Assembly: GCA_028717785.1 (NCBI GenBank) | Contig: JAQUND010000004.1 | Span: forward strand, 1 to 64,000 | Origin: Candidatus Nanoarchaeia archaeon | Lineage (GTDB): Archaea; Nanoarchaeota; Nanoarchaeia; SCGC-AAA011-G17; JAFCDX01 | Direction of reading: 5' to 3' | DNA: 64,000 nucleotides | Shown: positions 40,796-49,854 of the stretch, one piece after another | Numbering within the stretch: position 1 is the first letter of the stretch | Layout: the number at the start of each line of letters is the position of its first letter | Translations under genes and position numbers: made by a program | Notes under the pieces: generated by a model | Told to the model about the DNA's origin: nothing | What the model saw: the letters and a program-made list of their open reading frames with translations, nothing else | Databases searched by the model: none

Positions 40796-43219
40796 ATGAA
40801 TTATAATAAAATAGGTGTTTTAATTTTAGTATTTTTATTAGTAATAGTAAATGTAAAAGCATTTCAATTAACTTCTACAGAAGATTCTGTTTCTTTATGT
40901 CCAAGAAACACACAATTATTTATTGATTTAGTAAAGAATGATGGACAACAAGAACAAACATTTGATGTTAAAATTGCAGGTAGTTCTGCAGTTTGGGCAA
41001 CTTCCATCCCAACTGGATTTGTCTTAGCTCCCGGAGAAGAACGTATTGTTTATACTTATTTAACTCCAATGTCAAATACTCTTGCAGCAAATTATGATTT
41101 AGATGTTAAAGTAAGTACAACTGATTCTTCTAAAATTGCTCATCATACTATTATTGTTAAAGATTGTCATGCACTAAAAACAAGTGCTGATTTAGAAAAA
41201 GAAACTTGTGCTAAAACAAAAGTAGATTATGAAATTACAGTTAGCAATCTTGGAGAATTTCAAGAAATTTATAATTTGAATGTTGAAGGAGAAATTGTTG
41301 ATTCAGTTTCTCTAAGTGAAACTAATATTAAATTAAATCCTGGAGAAACAAAAAAAATTATTGCTTATCTTGAATCACCAGAAGAAACTGGAGATTATAC
41401 CTTTAGTGTAATAACAAAATCTCAATCAGGTTCAGTATCTGAAACAAAATTAAGATTAGTTGTTAACTCTTGTTATGATTATAATATTATAGCCGATAAA
41501 GAATTTTTAGAATTTTGTGATCAATCTAAAGAAAATGTTGTATTATCATTAACTAATAATGGAAATTTAATTAATCAATATGATTTATCTGTTGAAGGGG
41601 CATTATGGGCTTCTCTAGATAATAAACAATTAATACTAAATCCAAAAGAAACAAGAAAAGTAAATTTAATTTTAACTCCTGATTATTCTGTTAAGGGAAA
41701 TTTTGAAATTAAAGTTAAAACTTTGCCTGATAAAGGAACTAGTAAGGCTCAAACTATAATAAAAACAAATATTAAAGATTGTAATTCTGTTTTTGTTAAT
41801 ATTCTTGGTTCTCAAGATGAAATTTGTAATTCTTTAACAACTAGCTACGATGTTGTTGTTAAAAATAATGGATTAACTGCTAATACATTTTTAGCAAAAT
41901 TAGATGGACCTAAATGGATTAAATTAGATGATGATAAATCTTTTAATTTAAAACCTGAAGAAGAAAAGAAATTAAAATTAATTATAAGTCCTGGATTTGA
42001 TGTTAAATCTGATGATTACAAAGTTAATTTAAAGATAATTGCAGCAAATGAACCTGGAATTAATTATGAAGATTCTATTACAATAAAAACTTTATCTAAA
42101 GAGGATTGTTACAAAGTTGAAGTAAAACCTCAAAAAGATAGTGTTGAAGTAAAATATGATGGTTCTGCTACAGTTCCAATAAATATTGTTAATTTAGGAA
42201 AATCTCAATCAATTTATGAATTAAGTTTATCTGATAGTGCTGCATCATTTACACAATTAAATCCAAGTATTGTAACAATAAATGCAGGAGATTCAGAAGT
42301 TGTATATGCTTACATAGCTCCTAGTGCACAAATTAAATCTGGAGATTACAAAGCATTAGTATCTGCTAAATTAAAAGGAAGTAATATTTTAGCTTCAGGT
42401 TCTTTTAATGTAAAAGTATCTGATTCACTAGTTGTTATTCAAAAAGAATCTATATTTACAAAAGTTAAAAATTATGTTGGTGGATTTTTTGTTAAAAAAG
42501 TAACTAATGAAACTAAAGTTGAAGTAAAATCAGTTATAATAAAAAATGAAACTAAGAAACCTGTAGTTATTGAAAATAAAACTAAAGTAGAACCAATTGT
42601 AATTAGAAATGAAACTAAACCAATAATTAATGTAACCAAAGTAGAAGTTAAAAATGAAACAAAAACAGTTGTAATTAAAAATGAGACTAAAGTTGTAGAA
42701 CCAAAAGTAACTGGAAATGTTGTTTCAGGAAATGTTCTTTCTTTAGATAAAAAAGTAAATCAATTAATGTCAAAAAGTAATTCATTCAGTTTAAAGATAA
42801 GTAACGAAACACATACAGTAACTTTAGAAGAAACAACTAATGAAACTGTATTTATTAGTATTAGATCTAATTTAAATTATGTTTTATTAAAGAAAGGAGA
42901 AACTAAATCAATAGATTCAAATGGAGATAATAAATTAGATTTAAAAGTTACATTTAATGGATTTAAAGATGGAAAAGCAGATGTTACATTTGAAAAATAT
43001 ACTGTTACTAAACCAGGATTTATAACAAATACAATAAATAAAATAAAATCATTTTCCTTTTGGAATACATTAACTAAATATAAAGCAATTATAATAATCG
43101 CTGTAGTTGTTTTAGTTATTTTGATAATAATACTAAAAACAAAATTCCATAAAAAAGCAGCAAATTTCTTTGAAGAAGAACCAGAACAAAAACCGGAAAT
43201 AGAACAAAAAATAAATTAA
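40796..43219 (+). CDS. NEW3/CARDB-repeat surface protein, 807 aa
   Basis: It has a signal peptide (VLILVFLLVIVNVKA) and then at least five tandem beta-sandwich units of about 105 residues with a recurring pattern: a Cys near the start, NLG/NNG turn, W or Y, and a (L/I)xPGE(T/E)K(K/R) loop, as in NEW3/alpha-galactosidase-associated domains. Near residues 565-640 lies a linker of repeated KNETK-type units, each a potential N-glycosylation site. The end holds a transmembrane helix (IIIIAVVVLVILIIIL) and acidic tail. Its stop overlaps that of smc by four bases (convergent). Confidence 0.82.
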   Translation: MNYNKIGVLILVFLLVIVNVKAFQLTSTEDSVSLCPRNTQLFIDLVKNDGQQEQTFDVKIAGSSAVWATSIPTGFVLAPGEERIVYTYLTPMSNTLAANYDLDVKVSTTDSSKIAHHTIIVKDCHALKTSADLEKETCAKTKVDYEITVSNLGEFQEIYNLNVEGEIVDSVSLSETNIKLNPGETKKIIAYLESPEETGDYTFSVITKSQSGSVSETKLRLVVNSCYDYNIIADKEFLEFCDQSKENVVLSLTNNGNLINQYDLSVEGALWASLDNKQLILNPKETRKVNLILTPDYSVKGNFEIKVKTLPDKGTSKAQTIIKTNIKDCNSVFVNILGSQDEICNSLTTSYDVVVKNNGLTANTFLAKLDGPKWIKLDDDKSFNLKPEEEKKLKLIISPGFDVKSDDYKVNLKIIAANEPGINYEDSITIKTLSKEDCYKVEVKPQKDSVEVKYDGSATVPINIVNLGKSQSIYELSLSDSAASFTQLNPSIVTINAGDSEVVYAYIAPSAQIKSGDYKALVSAKLKGSNILASGSFNVKVSDSLVVIQKESIFTKVKNYVGGFFVKKVTNETKVEVKSVIIKNETKKPVVIENKTKVEPIVIRNETKPIINVTKVEVKNETKTVVIKNETKVVEPKVTGNVVSGNVLSLDKKVNQLMSKSNSFSLKISNETHTVTLEETTNETVFISIRSNLNYVLLKKGETKSIDSNGDNKLDLKVTFNGFKDGKADVTFEKYTVTKPGFITNTINKIKSFSFWNTLTKYKAIIIIAVVVLVILIIILKTKFHKKAANFFEEEPEQKPEIEQKIN

Positions 43220-45981
43220 ACTTTTAAACTTACTATTTTAGAAACTCCTTCTTGCATTGTTATACCATAAATTTGATCTGCTTTTGAAATCATATTATCA
43301 TTATGAGATATTAATATATATTGTGCTTTAGAACTATATTTACTAATTAATTCGGATAATAAACTTGAATTAGTTTTATCTAATGCAGCATCAACTTCAT
43401 CTAATAAATAGAAAGAAGCAGGTTTGAATTCTTGTATTGAAAATATAAATGCTAGTGCAGTTAGTGTTTTTTCCCCACCAGATAAAGATTTAATATCAAT
43501 AAATTTATTACCAATAATTTTAACTTTAATATCAACTCCTGATGTTAATGGATTTTCTGGATCTTCTAATTCTAAATGAGCACTTCCTTTTGTACTTAAA
43601 CTTGAAAATATTTCTTTGAAATGGCTATTAACTGCATTAAATGATTCCATAAATAATCCTGTTTTTTTCTGTTCTATTTCATTAATCATTTTCATAACAT
43701 CTTCTTTTTCTTCTTTTAGTTTATCTTTTTTAGTTAGTAATTCATTGTATTCTTTTTCTATATTTTCATATATTTCAAGAGCACGTAAGTTAACATTGCC
43801 TATTTTTGTTAATTCACGTTCATCTTCTCTAATTCTTAGAGTTAATTCATCTATAGAAATTGTTTTTTTAATTACTCCATCTTTGAATTCTTCAAATTCT
43901 TTTTCTAATCCTTCTAATTCTCCAATAATTTTAGCTTTATTTATATTATAAACATTAATTGAATTTTCTATTGCTCTTACTCTTTCATCCTCTTTTATTA
44001 TTTTAGTTTCTACAACTTGTATTTGTTCACTAAACTTACCTCTCTTTGTTCCTAAATCTTTAAAATTATTATGGAATTTATTTTCTTTATCTATAAATTC
44101 TTTTAAACTAATTTTATTAGAATTTAACATATCTTGTAATTCTTTTAATTCTTTAGTAAATTGTTCTTTTTCTTTATCTTGTTCTTTAAGGATTTTTTCT
44201 GATTTATTAGTCTCTGGCATAAACATATTTTCTATTTGTAAATTAATATTTCTTATTTCAGCTCTTAATTCAAACATTCTAGATTCATTTTGTCTATGTT
44301 CTGCTTCTAGTGCATCAACATCAACAGTTTCTTTTACAGATGCTTTTGTTTTACCTAGATTACCTGCTACTCTATAACCACCAATCATTGCTCCACTTGT
44401 TTCAACTAAATCTCCTTCAATAGTTGCCATTCTTACAGAACCAATTCCAATCTTTCTTGCTTGTTCTATATCTTCAACTATTACAGTTGATCCAAATACA
44501 TATGAAAAAATATTTTTGAATTTTGAATCGTATTTAACTAAATCTATTGCAAGGCCATTTGTTTTTTTTGACAGTTCACGAACTTCAGTACCAATTGCAA
44601 CAGGATGTATTTTATTTAATGGTAAGAATGTAACAGTTCCTATTTTTTTTTCTTTTAAGGCTCTAATGTATTTTGCTGCTGTTTGATCGTCTTCTACTAC
44701 TATACTTTTTATTCTATTTCCAGCTGCTACTTCTATTGCTAGGGCATATTCAGGATCTACAGTTGTCAAATCTCCTACAGTTCCATAAACATTTTTATCA
44801 TTATGTTCAATAACAAAATTAATTGATCTATCCATAAAGAAAGTTCCAGGATTAATTTTTGATTTAGAAGTATTAATTTGTCTTGCTAAAGTTGCATTTT
44901 TATCTGCTAAAGTTACAATATTCTTTTCAATATTTATTTTTTCTTCTTTTAAATCTTTTATTTTTTTACCAGTTTCTTGACTATCTGATTTAATTTGTTT
45001 ACTTCTTGCATTTAATTTTTCTAATTCATTTTTACAAATATTAATTCTTTCTTCTGTTCTTGCTATATTTGTTTTTAGATCTTCAATATTTCTTCTTATT
45101 TCTAATTGTTCTTTTTCCCCTTTAACTTCCATTTCTGAAGTTATTTCTTTAATATCATTTTTTATTTTTGTTATTTCAGTTCTATGTTCATTTATTTTTT
45201 CTTGTATTTTTTTAATTTCATCTTCTTCTTTTGTTATTTTTTCTTCTAATTCATTTTTTTTAGAATTTCTATTTTCTATTTGTAAATGGATTAAACTAGC
45301 TTTATTATTTTTAATATCTTGTCCTAATTGTTTATATTTAATTGCTTGATCTCGATCTTTTTTTAATTCTCTTAAGTTTGCTGATCTTTCAGTTAGGATT
45401 ATTTCAGCTTCATTTAGTTTTAATTCTACTTTATCTAATTCTCTTAATGATTTTTCTTTTTTATCTTCATATACTGAAATTCCTGCTATATCTTCAATTA
45501 TTTTTCTTCTATCATCTGTTTTCATTTCAGCGAATCTGATAATATCCCCTTGTAAAATAATATTATGTCCGTCTGGATCAATAAAAGCAGAATTTAGTAA
45601 ATCAACAATTTGTTGTCTTGTTACAACTTTATCATTCAATTTGTATATACTTTGACCACTAGGTCTTACAACTCTTGTTACTTTTACATTTTCTTCTTTA
45701 ATTGGAAATTCATTGTTTTTATTATCAAAATAAATATCAACTAGTGCTTCTTTAGCAGGATTACTATTTTTTCCTCCATTATAAATCAAATTAGCTGTTT
45801 TTTCTGCTCTTAATTCTTTAGCTGAACTTTTACCAAGAACAAAACAAATTGAATCACAAATATTAGATTTACCAGAACCATTAGAACCAATTATACAACT
45901 ATATCCTTTAGGGAATACCACCTCAGTTAGCTTTGCAAAGGATTTGAAGCCTTGCATACGCATTTTTTGTATTGTAGTCAT
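43216..45981 (-). CDS. smc: Chromosome segregation ATPase SMC (short form)
   Basis: A 921-aa SMC protein. Walker A is GSNGSGKSNICDSICFVLG (near 32-50), two coiled-coil arms flank a hinge at about 385-540 (GTVGDLTTVDPEYALAIEVA ... ATIEGDLVETSGAMIGG), signature is LSGGEKTLTALAFIF and Walker B FYLLDEVDAALD. It is shorter than the usual 1150-1200 residues, because both coiled-coil arms are reduced. SMC compacts and segregates chromosomes with kleisin ScpA, which is not encoded in the window. The gene precedes none on its strand; rnhB lies upstream in the same direction. Confidence 0.95.
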   Translation of the reverse strand: MTTIQKMRMQGFKSFAKLTEVVFPKGYSCIIGSNGSGKSNICDSICFVLGKSSAKELRAEKTANLIYNGGKNSNPAKEALVDIYFDNKNNEFPIKEENVKVTRVVRPSGQSIYKLNDKVVTRQQIVDLLNSAFIDPDGHNIILQGDIIRFAEMKTDDRRKIIEDIAGISVYEDKKEKSLRELDKVELKLNEAEIILTERSANLRELKKDRDQAIKYKQLGQDIKNNKASLIHLQIENRNSKKNELEEKITKEEDEIKKIQEKINEHRTEITKIKNDIKEITSEMEVKGEKEQLEIRRNIEDLKTNIARTEERINICKNELEKLNARSKQIKSDSQETGKKIKDLKEEKINIEKNIVTLADKNATLARQINTSKSKINPGTFFMDRSINFVIEHNDKNVYGTVGDLTTVDPEYALAIEVAAGNRIKSIVVEDDQTAAKYIRALKEKKIGTVTFLPLNKIHPVAIGTEVRELSKKTNGLAIDLVKYDSKFKNIFSYVFGSTVIVEDIEQARKIGIGSVRMATIEGDLVETSGAMIGGYRVAGNLGKTKASVKETVDVDALEAEHRQNESRMFELRAEIRNINLQIENMFMPETNKSEKILKEQDKEKEQFTKELKELQDMLNSNKISLKEFIDKENKFHNNFKDLGTKRGKFSEQIQVVETKIIKEDERVRAIENSINVYNINKAKIIGELEGLEKEFEEFKDGVIKKTISIDELTLRIREDERELTKIGNVNLRALEIYENIEKEYNELLTKKDKLKEEKEDVMKMINEIEQKKTGLFMESFNAVNSHFKEIFSSLSTKGSAHLELEDPENPLTSGVDIKVKIIGNKFIDIKSLSGGEKTLTALAFIFSIQEFKPASFYLLDEVDAALDKTNSSLLSELISKYSSKAQYILISHNDNMISKADQIYGITMQEGVSKIVSLKV

Positions 45982-46050
45982 TGTGATTTTTTGTATTAGT
46001 TTATTTAAATATTTATTGATGCTAAATAGTATAATTTATTATTGATAAAA

Positions 46051-46707
46051 TTAAGAAAATTCAGATAGATTTTTTTGTTTATTTACATGATTTTTAAAAG
46101 GTAACCAAGATTTTCTGAATATCTTATGTAATTCTTCTTTGTGAAAGTTTTCTTCTAAGAATTTTTGTGTTTTTGGATCAGACATATATCCAGAACCAAA
46201 ATCAATATTATACTGTTTTTTTATTTTTTCTACTTCTTCTTCTCTAATTACTTTGGCGATTATTGAAGCTGCAGAACATTCTGGATGATTTACGTCCGCT
46301 TTATGTTCTATTATTAATTCAGGTTTTTCTTTTAAATAAACTTTAATTTCTTCAGTATATTTTTTAATATTTGGAGATGGACAATCTATAATTGCTTTAT
46401 CAGGTTTTAAATAATTAATAATTTGGGCTGTTTTTATCATTTCTAATTTGTTTAAATTAGATATTTGTGAATCAACAGAACTATCAATTTCTTCTGGGTA
46501 TATAATAAAAATTTTAAAATCTTTGACTATTTCATTTATTTTTTCATATAATTCAATTCTTTTTTTATGGGTTAATAATTTAGAATCTTTTACTTTTATT
46601 TTTTTTAATTTAGGAACCTCTTCTTCTTCAATTGAAATACCACACATAACCATTGGGCCTATAATAGGACCACGTCCAGCTTCATCAATACCACAAATTA
46701 AAGTCAT
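46051..46707 (-). CDS. rnhB: Ribonuclease HII
   Basis: A 218-aa RNase HII that cuts RNA in RNA-DNA hybrids and removes misincorporated ribonucleotides. MTLICGIDEAGRGPIIGPMV carries the catalytic DE and GRG; KAIIDCPSP supplies the third acidic residue; HKADVNHPECSAASIIAKVI is the conserved fourth motif, and SGYMSDPKTQKFLEE follows. Residue order is that of archaeal RNase HII. The gene diverges from the second homing-endonuclease gene. Upstream AATTATAAATGG is a TATA element, 20-30 bases before the ATG. Confidence 0.95.
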   Translation of the reverse strand: MTLICGIDEAGRGPIIGPMVMCGISIEEEEVPKLKKIKVKDSKLLTHKKRIELYEKINEIVKDFKIFIIYPEEIDSSVDSQISNLNKLEMIKTAQIINYLKPDKAIIDCPSPNIKKYTEEIKVYLKEKPELIIEHKADVNHPECSAASIIAKVIREEEVEKIKKQYNIDFGSGYMSDPKTQKFLEENFHKEELHKIFRKSWLPFKNHVNKQKNLSEFS

Positions 46708-46752
46708 AATTAATTAAATTATAAATGGATTATAAATTTATCTATATACTGT

Positions 46753-46795
46753 AAAATATATATTGGAGTAAATTGCAACTTGCAAGGTGTGCGCG
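46753..46795 (+). repeat. Conserved element upstream of the homing-endonuclease gene, copy 2
   Basis: The core AAAATATATATTGGAGTA (46753-46770) and the 29-bp block 46767-46795 repeat the element at 22242-22290. Relative to the 29-bp block, the core is reversed between the copies: both lie between TACT and AGTA, a short inverted repeat that would permit inversion. TTTATAAA (46801-46808) follows at the same distance as in copy 1. Confidence 0.85.
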
Positions 46796-46829
46796 CCAGA
46801 TTTATAAATAAAAATTGTTTATTCTATTT

Positions 46830-47570
46830 ATGAAAATAGATATTTCAAAAATTAAATTTAGTAAGCAGGATTTACAAAAAGATTTAAAATTACCTAATAA
46901 ATTATCAAATGAATTGGCTTATCTTTGTGGAGTTTTAGCTGGAGATGGGCATATATCTAAAAATTATGGTGGAAAGTGTAGAAATGATATATATTGTAGT
47001 GGAAATCCAAAAGATGAAGTAGAATATTATAATCAAATAATAATTCCTTTATTTTTTAAATTATTTAATATAAAATTGAAGGCTAGATATTTTACACATA
47101 AAACTTATGGCGTATTCTTTGGTTCTAAGGCAATATATGATTTTTTAACTCAAATAGTTGGTCTTTCAAAAGGTAAAAAATATACAAATCTTAAAATTCC
47201 AAAATTATTTTTAAAAGATAAAAAATTAATAAATTTCTTTATTTGTGGTGTTTTTGATACAGATGGTGGTTTTAGTCTTAAGAAAAGATACAAAGGTTAT
47301 AGTTACTATCCTGTAATTTGTTTTGTTTCTAAAAGTAAAAAATTTATAGATGAAATATATAAACAAATATTTTATTTTGGAATTCAACCAACTAAACCTT
47401 ATAGAATTAAATTAATAGATAAAAGAATGAAAAAAGGTTTTACAATAGTTTATAGATTTGAAATTAATGGGCATTCTAATCTTATAAAATGGTATAAAAT
47501 ATTTAATTTTAGACATCCAAAACACATAATAAAATTTACTAATTGGAAGAATTTAAATAATATAAATTAG
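46830..47570 (+). CDS. LAGLIDADG homing endonuclease
   Basis: A 246-aa protein from the ATG at 46830, with both LAGLIDADG helices intact: LAYLCGVLAGDGHIS (near 31) and FFICGVFDTDGGFS (near 138), each with its catalytic aspartate. Each is followed by the saddle strands typical of archaeal intron- or tRNA-type monomeric enzymes. The TTG at 46815 would add five residues and is less likely given the TATA at 46801-46808. It is free-standing: the stop codon overlaps the last bases of the initiator tRNA gene on the other strand. Confidence 0.92.
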   Translation: MKIDISKIKFSKQDLQKDLKLPNKLSNELAYLCGVLAGDGHISKNYGGKCRNDIYCSGNPKDEVEYYNQIIIPLFFKLFNIKLKARYFTHKTYGVFFGSKAIYDFLTQIVGLSKGKKYTNLKIPKLFLKDKKLINFFICGVFDTDGGFSLKKRYKGYSYYPVICFVSKSKKFIDEIYKQIFYFGIQPTKPYRIKLIDKRMKKGFTIVYRFEINGHSNLIKWYKIFNFRHPKHIIKFTNWKNLNNIN

Positions 47571-47683
47571 CGGGAGATGGATTTGAATTCGACGGTATTT
47601 AATACCTCCATCGACCTCAGGGTTATGGGCCCTGCGAGCACTCCTAATTGAGCATATCTTTTGATATTCTGCTCCACCCCGCT
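47568..47683 (-). tRNA. Initiator tRNA-Met (CAT) with two introns
   Basis: On the minus strand AGCGGGG pairs with TCCCGCT, including the archaeal initiator A1-U72 pair; A73 follows. Anticodon stem CAGGG/CCCTG has the initiator's three G-C pairs, and loop CCCATAA has C33 instead of U33. A D-loop intron (47648-47668, 21 nt) has central helix GAGC/GCTC, bulges AGA and AAT, and inner helix ATATC/GATAT. A second (47588-47607, 20 nt) lies between 53 and 54, with central CGAT/GTCG, bulges GGA and AAT, inner GGTAT/ATACC. Removing both restores GAGCAGTTAGGAGTGCTC and T loop TTCAAAT. Confidence 0.9.
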
Positions 47684-47797
47684 AAGAATTACATAATTCT
47701 GGCTATTTAAAAAGGTTTTTATAAGGTTAAAAGAAATTTCTTAAGGAAAATTACAAAATAACCCATATTTTATATATAAGTTTTATTATATTTAATT

Positions 47798-48097
47798 ATG
47801 AACCAAAATATTACAAAAGCTGTATTATCTTTTGATGTAGAATTAAGAAATTATATTGAAGAGGTTAAAAAACAAATTCAAGCAGATATTATAAAAGCAA
47901 TCGGTCCTGTTTTAGAACATGAAGGTGTAGAACTACGTATGAACCATTTAATGGAAGAAGCTATTAAAAAAAAGAAATTAAACCTTAATTTGTATATATC
48001 AAAAATAAAAAAAGATATTCCTATTGAACCCTATCAAACAATGGTATTTCAAAAGTTAATGAAAGAACTTGAATTTTATCAACTTATTTTAAAATAA
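47798..48097 (+). CDS. Hypothetical protein, 99 aa
   Basis: A helical, basic protein (FDVELRNYIEEVKKQIQADI ... MNHLMEEAIKKKKLNLNLYI) without membrane segments. No family is recognised. The upstream TATA (TTTTATATATAAG) is 20-30 bases before the ATG. It converges on the small gene at 48103 with a gap of five bases. Confidence 0.62.
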   Translation: MNQNITKAVLSFDVELRNYIEEVKKQIQADIIKAIGPVLEHEGVELRMNHLMEEAIKKKKLNLNLYISKIKKDIPIEPYQTMVFQKLMKELEFYQLILK

Positions 48098-48102
48098 TAA
48101 AT

Positions 48103-48279
48103 TTATAATTCGCCTACTTCTTCTGCAATTTCTTGGAGTTTGTCTTTCAATTCTTCAACAACATCATCACTTATTATTTTGTTGTTATCTTCTAATTCTT
48201 CTAAATTCCAGACTTCTATCCAATTAATTACATCTCTAATTTTATTTTCAATTTTTTGGACTTTTTTTGGATCTGCCAT
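48103..48279 (-). CDS. Small hypothetical protein, 58 aa
   Basis: The frame begins MADPKKVQKIENKIRDVINW and ends in an acidic helix KDKLQEIAEEVGEL. The ATG (48277-48279) is preceded by GGGGTGG, a near-perfect Shine-Dalgarno for the anti-SD in the 16S end, and further upstream by a TATA (ATTTATAAA). The strong start signals argue that it is real despite its size. The function is unknown. Confidence 0.68.
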   Translation of the reverse strand: MADPKKVQKIENKIRDVINWIEVWNLEELEDNNKIISDDVVEELKDKLQEIAEEVGEL

Positions 48280-48390
48280 TTATACCACCCCTTTATTTAA
48301 TTATTATATATTTATTTTATTTATAAATCTTTTTGAATAACTTTTTAATTAAAACAAAGATTTAATAATCTATAATTTATATTAATCTAT

Positions 48391-49176
48391 ATGAAATATA
48401 ATTTCAAGGTGATGAGCTTAATAATAGCTTTATTTTTTATTGCTCAATTAATTGGTTTATTTGTTATAAATAATTATTTATCAAAAGATTTGCCTTATAA
48501 TATTGAAAGACCACAATTTGAAGAAGCAACTTCTTATATTCCAATTACACTAATGATTTTAGTTGCTACAGGAATTGCAATTTTATTAATTAAATTTAAA
48601 GCAAATAATTTATGGAAGATTTGGTTTTTTATTGGTATTACAATTGCATTGTTAATTGCTTTTAGTACTTTTATTCCAGAAATATATGCATTAATTTTAG
48701 CTTTAGTATTAGCCTTTATTAAAATATTTAAACCAAATTATATAATTCATAATTTATCTGAGATTTTTATGTATGGTGGTTTAGCGGCAATCTTTGTACC
48801 AATACTTTCTTTACAATCTATTATAATATTATTATTCATAATTTCAATTTATGATATAATTGCAGTTTGGAAAACAAAACATATGATTAAATTAGCAAAA
48901 TATCAATCTAAAATGAAAATATTTGCAGGATTATTAATTCCATATTCAAAAGATAAAATGGCTATTTTAGGTGGAGGAGATATTGGATTTCCTTTATTTT
49001 TTGCAGGGACAATAATGAAAACATATTCTATTTTTAATGCATTAATTGTAATTGTATTCACAACTATTGCTTTATCATTATTATTGTATTATGCTCAAAA
49101 GAATAAATTTTATCCTGCTATGCCCTTTTTAACAACTGGTTGTATAATTGGATTTTTAATTAGTTTAATTATATAG
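48391..49176 (+). CDS. Presenilin/signal-peptide-peptidase-like aspartyl protease
   Basis: A 261-aa multi-pass membrane protein with eight or nine hydrophobic segments. The two catalytic aspartates are in the family's pair of motifs: YD in IISIYDIIAVWKTKHM and GxGD in AILGGGDIGFPLFFAG. The third conserved region is the PAMP-like YPAMPFLT near the end. It is a predicted intramembrane protease of the archaeal presenilin homologue family. There is no obvious functional partner nearby. Confidence 0.92.
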   Translation: MKYNFKVMSLIIALFFIAQLIGLFVINNYLSKDLPYNIERPQFEEATSYIPITLMILVATGIAILLIKFKANNLWKIWFFIGITIALLIAFSTFIPEIYALILALVLAFIKIFKPNYIIHNLSEIFMYGGLAAIFVPILSLQSIIILLFIISIYDIIAVWKTKHMIKLAKYQSKMKIFAGLLIPYSKDKMAILGGGDIGFPLFFAGTIMKTYSIFNALIVIVFTTIALSLLLYYAQKNKFYPAMPFLTTGCIIGFLISLII

Positions 49177-49210
49177 AAAAGTTTATATATCAATTGATAT
49201 ATGATAAAAT

Positions 49211-49489
49211 ATGCAATTATTACTTAAAAAAAATCCTTTAGTAAGATCTCCTACCTTAGATACTGTATTAATGGTAGAGAAATTTATAGAAGAGAATAGT
49301 GGAGAATTTAATAGAACCGAATTATGGAAAAGATTACCAAAAAAAGTAATGTGGCAAACTTATTTAGTAATTTTAGATTATTTACAATATATTAATAAAA
49401 TTGCTATAGATAAAGAAGGAAAAATTGGTTATATTTGGAATCCTGTTTTAGCTAAAAAACTTTTGCATAGAAAGGAGATTAAAATATGA
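49211..49489 (+). CDS. Antitoxin-like winged-helix protein, 92 aa
   Basis: MQLLLKKNPLVRSPTLDTVL opens a small winged-helix-like fold, with EFNRTELWKRLPKKVMWQTY and YLQYINKIAIDKEGKIGYIW. The layout (helix, helix, wing) and the four-base overlap with the RelE-like gene suggest an antitoxin. TTTATATA (49182-49189) provides its promoter. Confidence 0.75.
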   Translation: MQLLLKKNPLVRSPTLDTVLMVEKFIEENSGEFNRTELWKRLPKKVMWQTYLVILDYLQYINKIAIDKEGKIGYIWNPVLAKKLLHRKEIKI

Positions 49490-49812
49490 TTAAACCTTCT
49501 AAAGTTGTATTTATTTCAGATGAATTAGAAAATACTTTTAATTCTCTTCCAGCTGAAGATTTTATTAAAAAATCAATAATAAAAGCCGTACAAGATTTAA
49601 AAAATAATGCTTTTGCTGGGATTCATATTCCAAAAAGACTTTTTCCAGATGAATATGTTAAGAAGTATGGAATTAAAAATTTATGGAAATATGATTTACC
49701 TCGGGGATGGAGATTAGTATATACAATTACTTCTGAAAACGAAATTGATTTAATTTCAGCCATATTAGAATGGACAGATCATAAAGAATATGAACGTAGA
49801 TTTAATTATTAA
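49486..49812 (+). CDS. RelE-superfamily toxin, archaeal type, 108 aa
   Basis: It contains a helical hairpin (FNSLPAEDFIKKSIIKAVQD) and the beta sheet with YGIKNLWKYDLPRGWRLVYT and a final EWTDHKEYERRF, matching archaeal RelE-like toxins that pair with small winged-helix antitoxins. The basic and histidine residues in the last strand are those expected in the active site. It is the third RelE-type locus in the window. Confidence 0.83.
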   Translation: MIKPSKVVFISDELENTFNSLPAEDFIKKSIIKAVQDLKNNAFAGIHIPKRLFPDEYVKKYGIKNLWKYDLPRGWRLVYTITSENEIDLISAILEWTDHKEYERRFNY

Positions 49813-49854
49813 TTATATAGAAAGCTTTTTATGCATTTAACATTTAATTTTTGT

